Assembly: GCA_035275265.1 (NCBI GenBank)
Contig: DATENC010000026.1
Location: forward strand, 186,001-250,000
Length of the DNA stretch: 64,000 bases
Direction of reading: 5' to 3'
From: JACQAP01 sp035275265
GTDB lineage: Bacteria > Pseudomonadota > Gammaproteobacteria > Burkholderiales > JACQAP01
Shown here: piece by piece, positions 1 through 8,291 of the stretch
Numbering within the stretch: position 1 is the first letter of the stretch
Layout of the letters: each line of letters starts with the position of its first letter
The notes under the pieces: model-generated
The model's database searches: none
Seen by the model: only the letters and a program-made list of their open reading frames with translations
What the model was told of the DNA's origin: nothing
Position numbers and translations under genes: made by a program

Positions 1-627
1 ACCCTGCTCCACACTGCGCGAGGCTTGCGGCCCGCCCATGTCCGTGCGAACCCACCCCGGACACATCGAGTTCACGAGGATATTGTCCCCCTCTACCGCA
101 GTCGCGACCATGCGGGTAAGCGCGTTAACTGCTGTTTTCGATACGCGGTATGCTGGCGTGCCATCGCCCATGTCATGGAGCTGGCCAAGGCCGCTGGAAA
201 GGTTCACTACCCGCCCATAGTGGTTTTTCTGCATCAGCGGCACCAACGCCTGGCAGATGCGCAGGGCGCCGTAAAAATTTGTTTCCAGTGTGGTACGGAA
301 GGTTTCTTCCTTTTCCTTGAGCACGCTGCCAGAGCGGCTGCCGATCAAGACGCCGGCATTGTTCACCAATACGTCCACCCGGCCGTACTCGCTCTCGATG
401 TGCCGGGCGATGGCAGCAATGCTGGACTGAACGGTGACGTCGAGCGGGTGGTGCAGGACATCGAGTCCCTCCTTCTCCAGTTTCTTCCGCGCCTGCTCGC
501 CCTTCTTCGCGTCGCGGCTGGTCAGCAATACCCGCAACCCCTTGCGCGCCAGTTGACGGCAGATCTCATACCCTATTCCCTTGTTGGCGCCGGTCACTAC
601 CGCGAGCTGTCTGTCCGTTGTTGCCAT
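1..627 (-). CDS. SDR family oxidoreductase, carbonyl-reductase-like (C-terminus cut by window edge)
   Basis: Short-chain dehydrogenase/reductase, predicted to be a cytoplasmic NAD(P)H-dependent carbonyl reductase; substrate unknown. ATG at 625-627 on the minus strand opens a frame that runs off the window after 209 codons. Visible are the Rossmann motif TGANKGIG (residues 12-19), NNAG (89-92), the SSG serine strand (144-146) and the catalytic YRVSK (160-164), followed by a PGWVRTDMGG segment. That segment and the long loop after NNAG resemble carbonyl reductase 1 types rather than FabG. It starts 33 bp after the stop of the upstream hydrolase gene, so the two are probably co-transcribed. Family is clear, substrate is not. 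Confidence 0.85.
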   Translation of the reverse strand, partial: MATTDRQLAVVTGANKGIGYEICRQLARKGLRVLLTSRDAKKGEQARKKLEKEGLDVLHHPLDVTVQSSIAAIARHIESEYGRVDVLVNNAGVLIGSRSGSVLKEKEETFRTTLETNFYGALRICQALVPLMQKNHYGRVVNLSSGLGQLHDMGDGTPAYRVSKTAVNALTRMVATAVEGDNILVNSMCPGWVRTDMGGPQASRSVEQG

Positions 628-660
628 TCTTGCTCCCGAGAACCAAAAAGAAAGGTAATT

Positions 661-1809
661 TCAGGCGCCGAGGCCGGCAAGCGGATGCTCGTGCGTCTGC
701 CAAGGACTCCTGAAGAATCCCTCGAGCCATTCCGGCGTAACGTCCGCCAGCGTCGCCAGCCGCCAGCGAGGGCGTCTGTCCTTGTCGATCAGCAACGCGC
801 GGATGCCCTCGGCGAGATCCGGACGCGTGGCGCAGGTCAGCGACGCCACCAACTCGACACGAAACACTTCAGCCAGCGAAGAATGCAGCATGCGCCGCTG
901 CAGGGCATGCGACAACGCAGCCGAGCCGGGCGATCCCGCTGCAAGAGTCGCAGCGGCCTTTGCCAGCCATGCATCCTGCGTTTTCAACCCGGTGATTGCC
1001 GCCACGATTTCCGGCAATGTTGCATATCCGCACAATTCGCTGATCACATCGATGTGTTCGCGCAACGGACCAGGCACTGGACGCGCCATCGCGACGCTGC
1101 GCAAGACGTCGGTGAGCAGACGATAACCGTTCGCAGCGTTGGCGGTCCACGGTTGCCGCATCAGGCTTTCCATGACCCGGGCTTTGTCTGCGTGCGCGAT
1201 CTGGTAGTCCGCAAACCCCGCGAACACCGTATCGGCGCCGTTCAACTGGGCACCGGTGAGCGCGAGGAAAAGACCACTGCGCACCGGTGCGCGATTGAGA
1301 AGCCAGGTACCGCCGACATCGGGGTACAAGCCGATGGTGATCTCCGGCATGGCCACGCGCGAGGACTCGGTCACCACGCGATGGCTGGCACCGGACATCA
1401 GCCCAAGGCCGCCTCCCATCACGATCCCGTGTCCCCAGCACAGCACCGGCTTCGGATAGGTGTGAATCAAGTAGTCGAGCCGGTACTCCCGGGAGAAGAA
1501 GTCGAGTGCATACGCGTTCCCGCGAATATCGTCGCGCCGAGCCGAGCCGTGATGCTGAAGCATGGTCCTGTAAAGGTTGTGAAGGTCGGCTCCAGCGCAG
1601 AACGCTTTTTCGCCGGTCCCTTCCAGAACCACGAATGCGATATCAGCATCGGTCGCCCATACCGACATGCGCTCGAACAGCAGGTCGATCATTTCCAGAG
1701 ACAGGGAATTCAGCGTTTTTTCGACGTTGAGGCGGGCGACGCCCGCGCGTGCGCCGTTGTTCGCCCGCCTTTCCTCGAATAGCACAGGCTGCGAGTTGGT
1801 TTCGGTCAT
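661..1809 (-). CDS. Enoyl-CoA hydratase/isomerase family, 3-hydroxyisobutyryl-CoA hydrolase-like
   Basis: Crotonase-fold protein of 382 residues, the usual length of 3-hydroxyisobutyryl-CoA hydrolase (valine catabolism) and longer than simple enoyl-CoA hydratases. Evidence: KAFCAGADLHNLY (oxyanion-hole region), GHGIVMGGGLGLM and MPEITIGLYPDVGGTWLLNR, a signature characteristic of the HIBCH subgroup, plus the extended C-terminal half. The start ATG at 1807-1809 has only a weak ribosome site. It lies between maeB (35 bp upstream) and the SDR gene, all on the minus strand, suggesting one transcript. No other valine-pathway gene is in view, so the substrate is inferred from subgroup only. Confidence 0.82.
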   Translation of the reverse strand: MTETNSQPVLFEERRANNGARAGVARLNVEKTLNSLSLEMIDLLFERMSVWATDADIAFVVLEGTGEKAFCAGADLHNLYRTMLQHHGSARRDDIRGNAYALDFFSREYRLDYLIHTYPKPVLCWGHGIVMGGGLGLMSGASHRVVTESSRVAMPEITIGLYPDVGGTWLLNRAPVRSGLFLALTGAQLNGADTVFAGFADYQIAHADKARVMESLMRQPWTANAANGYRLLTDVLRSVAMARPVPGPLREHIDVISELCGYATLPEIVAAITGLKTQDAWLAKAAATLAAGSPGSAALSHALQRRMLHSSLAEVFRVELVASLTCATRPDLAEGIRALLIDKDRRPRWRLATLADVTPEWLEGFFRSPWQTHEHPLAGLGA

Positions 1810-1844
1810 CGTGATGAGGTTTTTCTTTTCAAATCGGTCACTAC

Positions 1845-4127
1845 CTACGGCCGTAGTGATGCAGCATCGACTGAGGCCAGCGCCGCCATGTTCACCAGCC
1901 GCCGCACGGTAGCGGTAGGCGTAAGGATGTGCACCGGTTTAGCCGCGCCCAGCAACATCGGTCCGACCGTTATGCCCTCGCCGGCGGTAATCTTGAGCAG
2001 GTTGAAAGAAATATTCGCGGCGTCGAGCGTCGGCATGATAAGCAGGTTCGCCTCACCCTTGAGCCGCGAATTCGGGAAAATCCTCATGCGGATTTCCTCA
2101 TTCAGCGCCGCATCGCCGTGCATTTCTCCTTCGACCTCCAGATGCGGACCTTTCTGTTCGAGAATCTCGCGCACCGCGCTCATCTTCTGCGCCGACGGAC
2201 TGCGCGAACTGCCGAAATTTGAATGCGACAACAGCGCGATCCTTGGGACGATGCCGAATCGCTGGACTTCGTCGGCGGCGAGCATGGTGATCTCCGCCAG
2301 TTGCGCCGCAGTCGGGTCCGGGTTCACGTAGGTATCGCAGATGAACAGCGTGCGTTTCGGCAGGATCAGCATGTTCATCGCGGCGAACTGGTTCACGCCC
2401 TTGCGCAGCCCGATCACATTGGACACATATGCCAGGTGCAGCGCATGCTCGGCGATGGTGCCGCACAACATCGCATCAGCGTCGCCTCGGCGCACCATGA
2501 GCGCGCCAATCAACGTAGTGCGGCGCATGACTTCGCGTTTGGCGTATTCCACCGATACGCCTTTGCGTTGGACCAAAGCGTGGTACTCCTGCCAATAGTC
2601 GCGAAAGCGCGGATCGGAGTTCGGGTTAACCATCTCGAAGTCCCGTCCGGGACGGATGCGAAGGCCGAACTTCTCGATCCGCGGATTCAGCACCTCCGGA
2701 CGGCCTACCAGGATCGGCTTGGCCACGCCCTCATCCACCACCACTTGAACGGCGCGCAGCACTCGCTCATCCTCGCCCTCGCAGAAAACCACGCGGCTCG
2801 GATTCTTCTTCGCGACGGCGAATACCGGCCTCATGATCAGGCCGGAGTGGTAAACAAATTGGGAAAGTTGCTGCTGGTAGGCGCCCAGATCCACGATCGG
2901 ACGCGTGCCGACGCCGCTTTCCATCGCCGCCTTCGCCACCGCCGGCGCGATCTTGACGATCAGCCGCGGATCGAAGGGCTTGGGAATCAGATACTCCGGG
3001 CCGAATGAAAGGTTCTGTTCGCCGTAGGCAATCGCCACGATGTCGGATTGTTCTGCCTGCGCCAGTTCGGCAATTGCGCGCACCGCCGCGAGCTTCATTT
3101 CCTCGTTGATGGTGGTTGCACCCACGTCGAGCGCGCCGCGGAAGATGAACGGAAAGCACAATACGTTGTTCACCTGGTTCGGGTAATCCGAACGCCCGGT
3201 TGCAATTACAGCATCCGGCCGCACCGCCTTCACCTCGTCCGGCAGGATCTCGGGCTCCGGATTGGCAAGCGCGAGGATCAACGGCTTCTGCGCCATTTTC
3301 TTTACCATCTCCGGTTTCAGCACCTTGGCCGCCGACAAGCCGAGAAAGATGTCCGCATCCGCGATGATGTCGGCAAGCGTGCGCGCCCTGGTATCTTTGG
3401 CGTAACGGATCTTGTTGTCGTCCATCTCCTCCTTGCGGCCGGTGTACACCACACCCTTGATGTCGGCAACCCAGATGTTCTTCATCGGCAGCCCAAGGCC
3501 CACCAGCAGGTCCAGGCAGGCCAGCGCCGCCGCTCCGGCCCCCGAGCACACCAGTTTCACTTTGCCGATGTCTTTGCCGACTACTTTCAGGCCGTTCAAC
3601 ACCGCTGCGCCGACGATGATGGCGGTGCCGTGCTGATCGTCGTGAAATACGGGAATCTTCATCCGCCCGCGGAGCTGTTTCTCGATGTAGAAACACTCGG
3701 GTGCCTTGATGTCCTCAAGATTGATTCCGCCAAATGTCGGTTCAAGACTGGCGATGATTTCGACAAGCTTGTCCGGATCGCGCTCATTGATTTCGATGTC
3801 GAAAACATCGATGCCCGCGAACTTCTTGAACAGCACACCTTTGCCTTCCATCACCGGCTTGGCTGCGAGCGGTCCGATGGCGCCCAGTCCGAGCACTGCA
3901 GTGCCGTTGGTGATCACTCCGATCAGATTCCCGCGCGCGGTGTAACTGCGCGCAGTGCCCGGATCGCTGACGATCTCTTCGCAGGCCGCGGCAACGCCGG
4001 GCGAATAGGCAAGCGCGAGGTCGCGCTGGTTTATGAGGCCTTTGGTGGGAACAACAGAAATCTTGCCAGGGGTGGGTAAGCGGTGGTAGTCGAGCGCGCT
4101 TTTGCGCAATTGCTCGTCCATGGACAC
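1845..4127 (-). CDS. maeB: NADP-dependent malic enzyme with C-terminal phosphotransacetylase-like domain
   Basis: Oxidative decarboxylation of malate to pyruvate with NADP+, in the cytoplasm. The 760-residue length matches the large MaeB class. Order of domains: malic N-terminal domain (YSPGVAAACEEI; GVITNGTAVLGLGAIG), NAD-binding malic domain (FHDDQHGTA; LVCSGAGAAALACLDLL; ATGRSDYPNQVNN) up to about residue 430, then a phosphate acetyltransferase-like domain (VVFCEGEDERVLRA; ending in ITVGPMLLGAAKPVHIL). The C-terminal domain in this family is regulatory, not a working Pta. First gene of a probable three-gene minus-strand unit with the hydrolase and the SDR. Confidence 0.95.
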   Translation of the reverse strand: MSMDEQLRKSALDYHRLPTPGKISVVPTKGLINQRDLALAYSPGVAAACEEIVSDPGTARSYTARGNLIGVITNGTAVLGLGAIGPLAAKPVMEGKGVLFKKFAGIDVFDIEINERDPDKLVEIIASLEPTFGGINLEDIKAPECFYIEKQLRGRMKIPVFHDDQHGTAIIVGAAVLNGLKVVGKDIGKVKLVCSGAGAAALACLDLLVGLGLPMKNIWVADIKGVVYTGRKEEMDDNKIRYAKDTRARTLADIIADADIFLGLSAAKVLKPEMVKKMAQKPLILALANPEPEILPDEVKAVRPDAVIATGRSDYPNQVNNVLCFPFIFRGALDVGATTINEEMKLAAVRAIAELAQAEQSDIVAIAYGEQNLSFGPEYLIPKPFDPRLIVKIAPAVAKAAMESGVGTRPIVDLGAYQQQLSQFVYHSGLIMRPVFAVAKKNPSRVVFCEGEDERVLRAVQVVVDEGVAKPILVGRPEVLNPRIEKFGLRIRPGRDFEMVNPNSDPRFRDYWQEYHALVQRKGVSVEYAKREVMRRTTLIGALMVRRGDADAMLCGTIAEHALHLAYVSNVIGLRKGVNQFAAMNMLILPKRTLFICDTYVNPDPTAAQLAEITMLAADEVQRFGIVPRIALLSHSNFGSSRSPSAQKMSAVREILEQKGPHLEVEGEMHGDAALNEEIRMRIFPNSRLKGEANLLIMPTLDAANISFNLLKITAGEGITVGPMLLGAAKPVHILTPTATVRRLVNMAALASVDAASLRP

Positions 4128-4291
4128 TCCGTAGTCAACAGGTTGCCGCGATTATACGGGAGCAATTCTGCAACTACCTTGGCTGGGGCAGCGCGTTTGT
4201 GAGAGTGCGCGGTTTTTGCTATGGTTCGGTGCGACCGGCGCATTGTGCGAACCCGGTTAGCGCGTCGCCTGATTCCACGCAACGAGGTCTT

Positions 4292-5197
4292 ATGCATCGT
4301 CCCATCGTTCCCACTCTCTCCCGCCTGTTGCTGATTGTCGCAACCCTGGCAACGGGGAATGTACTGGCACAGACCTCGGGCGTCACGCCGCCGATCTGGG
4401 AAGTGCGCGCCGGGGGCAACGTCGTCTATCTTGTGGGCTCGATCCACCTGGGACGCAGCGATATGTATCCCGTCGGTCCAGTGGCCGAAAAAGCCTATCA
4501 GGCTTCGAAGATCGTCGCGCTCGAAGCCGACCCTACCAACCAGCAGGCGATCGTGGCCGCGATTGCGGATACGTTCTACCAGCCACCGGAATCGCTGCAG
4601 AAGAACCTGCCTGGTCCGCTGCTGACAAGACTTGCCCGCGTATTGGAGCGCCTGGGGATTCCGCTGGAACAGGCTCAGATGATGAAACCGTTCATGGTCG
4701 CAATGACGCTTGCATCGATCGAGTACGCCAAGGCAGGTTTCGATCCGTCACTCGGGGTAGACATGTATTACGCGCGGCGGGCCAAGGACGATGGCAAGCC
4801 GGTGGTGGAACTCGAATCGTTCGGCGGCCAGATTGCCCTGATGAACAGCATGTCGGACGGTCTGCAGGAAAGTCTGTTGCAGGTAACGCTGGAATCGATA
4901 GAAAACGGGGAGATCCCGTCCCTGGTCGATGCGATGATCGACGCCTGGAAGTCCGGGGACGCGGAAAAACTGCAGAACGCGGTATCTGCGGAGGAGCGAA
5001 AATTACCGGCTGCGCTTGCGCAGGAGTTTCACCGGAAATTCATGAGGGATCGCAATTTGGCGATGGCGAGGAAGATCGAGTCGATGCTGGAAGGATCCGA
5101 TGCGCATTTCGTCGCCATCGGCGCAGCGCATTTGCTGGGACGGGACAGCATTCTGCAGATACTATCGGAGAAAGGTTACCGGGTACGCCCGCTCTGA
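4292..5197 (+). CDS. TraB/GumN family protein, exported
   Basis: 301-residue protein of the TraB/PrgY/GumN family, a putative metalloprotease-like fold of uncertain role. The ATG at 4292 is chosen because it follows ACGAGGTCTT (a GAGG ribosome site) and gives a Sec signal peptide (hydrophobic LLLIVATLATG, cleavage after VLA about residue 22). The two family motifs are present: GSIHLGR near the N-terminus and VAIGAAHLLG near the C-terminus. It is divergent from maeB, with about 165 bp between. Location is periplasmic or lipid-facing; substrate unknown. Confidence 0.82.
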   Translation: MHRPIVPTLSRLLLIVATLATGNVLAQTSGVTPPIWEVRAGGNVVYLVGSIHLGRSDMYPVGPVAEKAYQASKIVALEADPTNQQAIVAAIADTFYQPPESLQKNLPGPLLTRLARVLERLGIPLEQAQMMKPFMVAMTLASIEYAKAGFDPSLGVDMYYARRAKDDGKPVVELESFGGQIALMNSMSDGLQESLLQVTLESIENGEIPSLVDAMIDAWKSGDAEKLQNAVSAEERKLPAALAQEFHRKFMRDRNLAMARKIESMLEGSDAHFVAIGAAHLLGRDSILQILSEKGYRVRPL

Positions 5198-5285
5198 CAA
5201 AGCAATCGCCGAGTATGTGCCTCGCGGCTTGGAGCGGAGTGCATGTATTGTTATGGTTCGATAGAAGACCACCAGGACCGATTGC

Positions 5286-6260
5286 ATGGACTATGCTGCG
5301 CCAGGGATCCGCACCGAACTTTATCCCGATATAGAGCCAAATCAATCCGGCTATCTCAGGCTCGACCAGCGCCACGAGATGTATTGGGAAATATCGGGAA
5401 ACGACGACGGCGTGCCGGTGGTGTTCCTGCACGGCGGACCTGGCGCGGGAGCGAGTGCGATGCACCGCCGCTTCTTCGATCCGGCCCACTATCGGATTGT
5501 GATCTTCGACCAACGCGGTGCCGGCCGCTCGCGTCCACACGGCGAACTCGCCGGCAACACCACCCCGAATCTGATCGCCGACATGGAGAAGGCGCGGGGG
5601 CATCTCGGCATCGACAAGTGGATCGTATTCGGCGGTTCGTGGGGCAGTACGCTTGCACTCGCCTACGCCGAAGCGCACCCACGACGCTGCATGGCGCTGG
5701 TGCTGCGCGGCATCTTTCTGTGCCGCAAGCTTGAGATCGACTGGTTTCTCTACGGCATGCGTTTCGTCTATCCGGAGGCGTGGCGCAAGTTCTCCGAGTT
5801 CATTCCCGAGGCGGAACGCAAGGACCTGCTCGCGGCATACTCCAAGAGGTTAAACGACCCGGATCCGCAAGTGCACATGCCGGCCGCGCATCACTGGAGC
5901 ATCTACGAAGGCTCCTGTTCGACTCTGCTGCCCAGTCCGTCAACGGTCGCGCATTTTGCCGAAGACATCGTTGCACTGGGACTCGCCCGCATCGAGGCGC
6001 ACTACTTTTCCAACAAGATCTTTCTGCCGGAGAACTCGCTGCTGGAGAACGCAAGCAGATTGCGCTCCATTCCTGGAATAATCGTGCAAGGACGCTACGA
6101 CATGGTGTGTCCGATCGTGTCTGCCGACGACCTTCACCACGTCTGGCCGGAAGCGCAGTACGTCGTCGTACCCGACGCCGGGCACTCGGTCTGGGAACCG
6201 GGCATCAGCGCGAGACTGGTGGCGGCGATGGAAAGGCTCAAGAGCAGAGGCGAGGTTTGA
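5286..6260 (+). CDS. pip: Prolyl iminopeptidase
   Basis: Alpha/beta hydrolase (peptidase family S33) of 324 residues that removes N-terminal proline from peptides, in the cytoplasm. Visible: HGGPGAGAS oxyanion segment, DQRGAGRS, the nucleophile elbow GGSWGS (serine near residue 118), the aspartate in GRYDMVCP and the histidine in PDAGHSVWEPG. The N-terminal pattern (LYPDIEPNQSGYLRLDQRHEMYWE) is typical of the Neisseria/Xanthomonas type. A few bases after its stop is a short purine-rich stretch (about 6248-6277) like the intergenic repeats described below; MscS follows on the same strand. Confidence 0.93.
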   Translation: MDYAAPGIRTELYPDIEPNQSGYLRLDQRHEMYWEISGNDDGVPVVFLHGGPGAGASAMHRRFFDPAHYRIVIFDQRGAGRSRPHGELAGNTTPNLIADMEKARGHLGIDKWIVFGGSWGSTLALAYAEAHPRRCMALVLRGIFLCRKLEIDWFLYGMRFVYPEAWRKFSEFIPEAERKDLLAAYSKRLNDPDPQVHMPAAHHWSIYEGSCSTLLPSPSTVAHFAEDIVALGLARIEAHYFSNKIFLPENSLLENASRLRSIPGIIVQGRYDMVCPIVSADDLHHVWPEAQYVVVPDAGHSVWEPGISARLVAAMERLKSRGEV

Positions 6261-6338
6261 GGGGCGAGGGCAAAGGGTTTTCGTCCCGTCCCGCTGTTCA
6301 CGGCTGCCACGGCATTTGCAGCATTCACGGGAGTTCAC

Positions 6339-7157
6339 ATGAACGAGCACGTTGAAACGCTGGCGCAGATAAAGAGCACGATCATCGACCTTGGCATCAA
6401 GTTCGGCCCAAAGGTCGTGGTCGCGATCGTGATCATGGTCGCGGGATATTTTGCGGGACGCTGGGTGGGCAGGATGATGCATCGCGGCCTGCTCAAAATA
6501 GAACTCGAACCGCCGGTCCGCGACCTGCTGGTGCGGGTCGTGCGCATTTTCGTGCTGGGTCTGTTCGTGATCATGGCCTTGCAGAACCTTGGGGTGGAAC
6601 TGTTGCCGTTGATTGCGGGGGTCGGTCTTGCGGGTGCCGGCGTCGCGTTGGCAATGCAGGGCGTACTCGGCAATCTCGTTGCCGGCCTGACGATCATCTT
6701 TACGCGGCCTTTCCGGGTCGGCGAATATATTTCCATGCTAGGGGTCGAGGGCCGCGTGGAAGCAATCAGCCTTTTCAACACTGTGCTGAGCCATCCCGAC
6801 CTGTCGCGGGTGGTGATTCCGAATCGCAAGATAGTGGGTGAAATCCTGCACAATTACGGCAAGATCCGTCAGCTCAGCATCATCGTCGGCGTCGCCTATG
6901 ACACGGACTTAAACAAGGCGCTGGCTACGATCAATGAAATCCTGCAAGCAAATCCACGGGTGTTAAAGGACCCGCCGCCGGTAATCGCTGTCGGTGTCCT
7001 CGCCGACTCTTCCGTCAACATTGCCGTGAGTCCCTGGCTGGGTGTCGCCGACTACGGCCCTGCAGCGGGCGAGATCAACAAGGCCATCATCGAGACGTTC
7101 CGCGCCCGCGGCGTTACCATCCCCTTCCCGCAGCGCGAAGTGCGGCTACTCGCGTAA
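6339..7157 (+). CDS. mscS: Small-conductance mechanosensitive channel, MscS family
   Basis: Inner-membrane channel that opens on hypo-osmotic shock. 272 residues, close to E. coli MscS (286). About three membrane helices: residues 25-45, 65-85 and the glycine/alanine-rich pore helix GVGLAGAGVALAMQGVLGN (about 90-108), then the beta domain (TRPFRVGEYISMLGVEGRVEAISLFNTVL) and a C-terminal alpha-beta domain. GGAGTTCAC before the ATG is a good ribosome site. Stands 78 bp after pip, possibly with its own promoter. Confidence 0.92.
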   Translation: MNEHVETLAQIKSTIIDLGIKFGPKVVVAIVIMVAGYFAGRWVGRMMHRGLLKIELEPPVRDLLVRVVRIFVLGLFVIMALQNLGVELLPLIAGVGLAGAGVALAMQGVLGNLVAGLTIIFTRPFRVGEYISMLGVEGRVEAISLFNTVLSHPDLSRVVIPNRKIVGEILHNYGKIRQLSIIVGVAYDTDLNKALATINEILQANPRVLKDPPPVIAVGVLADSSVNIAVSPWLGVADYGPAAGEINKAIIETFRARGVTIPFPQREVRLLA

Positions 7158-7240
7158 CAGGGGCGAATCCTCTCGCGCTCACTCTTCCGTCTTAAAAAAG
7201 AAGCCAGGCAGAGCCGGGCCTCACTGTTTCGGTCTGTCTC

Positions 7241-7447
7241 TCAGGCGCTGATCCGTACCAGGCGCCGGGTGTTTTCGAATGAGCGGGCACCGTTCGCCCA
7301 CTCGACGTAAGCATCCTCACCCGCTATGGACTCGACCACGCCATCGGTACGTTCGAGCAAACCGAACGCACCCAGAAGGTTCACCTTCGAGTGCACCGAA
7401 ATTTGCGGACGACGTGTATTGAACAGGCGTCGGAAGGTTGAAATCAT
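7241..7447 (-). CDS. Small hypothetical protein (68 aa)
   Basis: I do not recognise this 68-residue protein. It is basic at the N-terminus (MISTFRRLFNTRRP) and has a hydrophobic stretch VNLLGAFGLLERTDGVV followed by VEWANGARSFENTRRLV. No cysteine, no signal peptide. A very strong ribosome site (GCGGGGGGCGAC) precedes the ATG at 7445-7447, and it sits 12 bp after the stop of another tiny gene on the same strand, so both are probably translated from one mRNA. The coding character (ribosome site, spacing) is convincing; the function is unknown. Confidence 0.6.
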   Translation of the reverse strand: MISTFRRLFNTRRPQISVHSKVNLLGAFGLLERTDGVVESIAGEDAYVEWANGARSFENTRRLVRISA

Positions 7448-7459
7448 GTCGCCCCCCGC

Positions 7460-7624
7460 TTAGAGATAGAGCACCGGATTGCTGGCCTTGGCATCCAGGC
7501 GGCGTAACCGGTACTCCAGATCCTCGGTAGACTCAGCCCCGGAAAGCATTGCCTCACGTCTGAGAATTTGACGTTGATTCAAAAACCTATCGAATGTCTG
7601 CAAGAAATGGCTCAGGATATTCAC
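7460..7624 (-). CDS. DUF3563-like mini-protein (54 aa, GTG start)
   Basis: A GTG at 7622-7624, preceded by GGAGGTTAGC (near-perfect ribosome site), opens a 54-codon frame ending TAA at 7460-7462. The product begins MNILSHFLQTFDRFL and has RREAMLSGAES followed by DLEYRLRRLDA. The pattern arginine-rich / REAxL / DLExRxRxLD resembles the DUF3563 family of very short betaproteobacterial proteins, from memory of the family. Function unknown. It is the first gene of a pair with the 68-residue gene immediately downstream. Confidence 0.6.
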   Translation of the reverse strand: MNILSHFLQTFDRFLNQRQILRREAMLSGAESTEDLEYRLRRLDAKASNPVLYL

Positions 7625-7832
7625 GCTAACCTCCATCAATGATATTGCACTGCGTCATTATCATTCATAGAGGGAGATATATGTGCACCCCGAAAGGAAT
7701 TGCTGCTATGCAGAAATAGCATGAATCGGACAGGGCCGGAGCGGTCTCCGTTAACGGGACGGCTTCGCGGGTGTAAGGTAGCTCTCGGGGCATGCGGCTT
7801 TCGCAATTTCCCAGTTTTTCTTGTCTGGCCCT

Positions 7833-8111
7833 TCAGTCTTTCGGTTTTTTCGGCGGCTTCTCTGTTCTCGCAGCCGCAGATTCCTGGATCGATTGCAAAG
7901 CCGATTTCTGCATCTCCAGGGTCTTCATGGTCATCTGTACGAAAGTCAGGTTCATCTTCAGCCAGTTCTCAACCGACTGCAGTTCCGCGATCTTTTTCTC
8001 CACTTCCTCGACACTCATGGTCGGTTGGAACATGCCGGGAATGGGGAATGAGAGCGGATTCCACATCTTCTGGAAGAATTCGAACAATTCCTTCGGTGAA
8101 TCTTCAGCCAT
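7833..8111 (-). CDS. phaM: PhaM-like polyhydroxyalkanoate granule protein
   Basis: 92-residue protein resembling PhaM, which in Ralstonia activates PHA synthase and links PHA granules to the nucleoid. Shown by the N-terminal FEFFQKMWNPLSFPIPGMFQ segment, then a coiled-coil-like region (VEEVEKKIAELQSVENWLKMNL followed by VQMTMKTLEMQKSAL), and a lysine/proline-rich basic tail (RTEKPPKKPKD), which in PhaM is the DNA-contacting part. The tail here is short. The internal ATG at 8109-8111 is chosen over an upstream one because GGAG lies before it and the homology begins there. No phaC/phaB gene is in the window. Confidence 0.72.
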   Translation of the reverse strand: MAEDSPKELFEFFQKMWNPLSFPIPGMFQPTMSVEEVEKKIAELQSVENWLKMNLTFVQMTMKTLEMQKSALQSIQESAAARTEKPPKKPKD

Positions 8112-8291
8112 GGTTTTTCTCCGCGCGGCGACGAGTGACAAGTGAGGGGTGAGGAGTCGAGGGCAAACGTCCTCGACATCACCATTCTGTCGTTGTCAAT
8201 TTGTGATTCGGGGTTTACAGCGGACTGCGACTTCTTCAGGCGAAGATAGTGGCGATATTAGTCACGCCTCACTCGTCACTCATCAAAGTCC

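Noticed and set aside
25..1782. 585-codon open frame on the plus strand
   Set aside because: It is antisense to the SDR and hydrolase genes, which show complete family motifs on the minus strand; the plus frame has no recognisable protein features.
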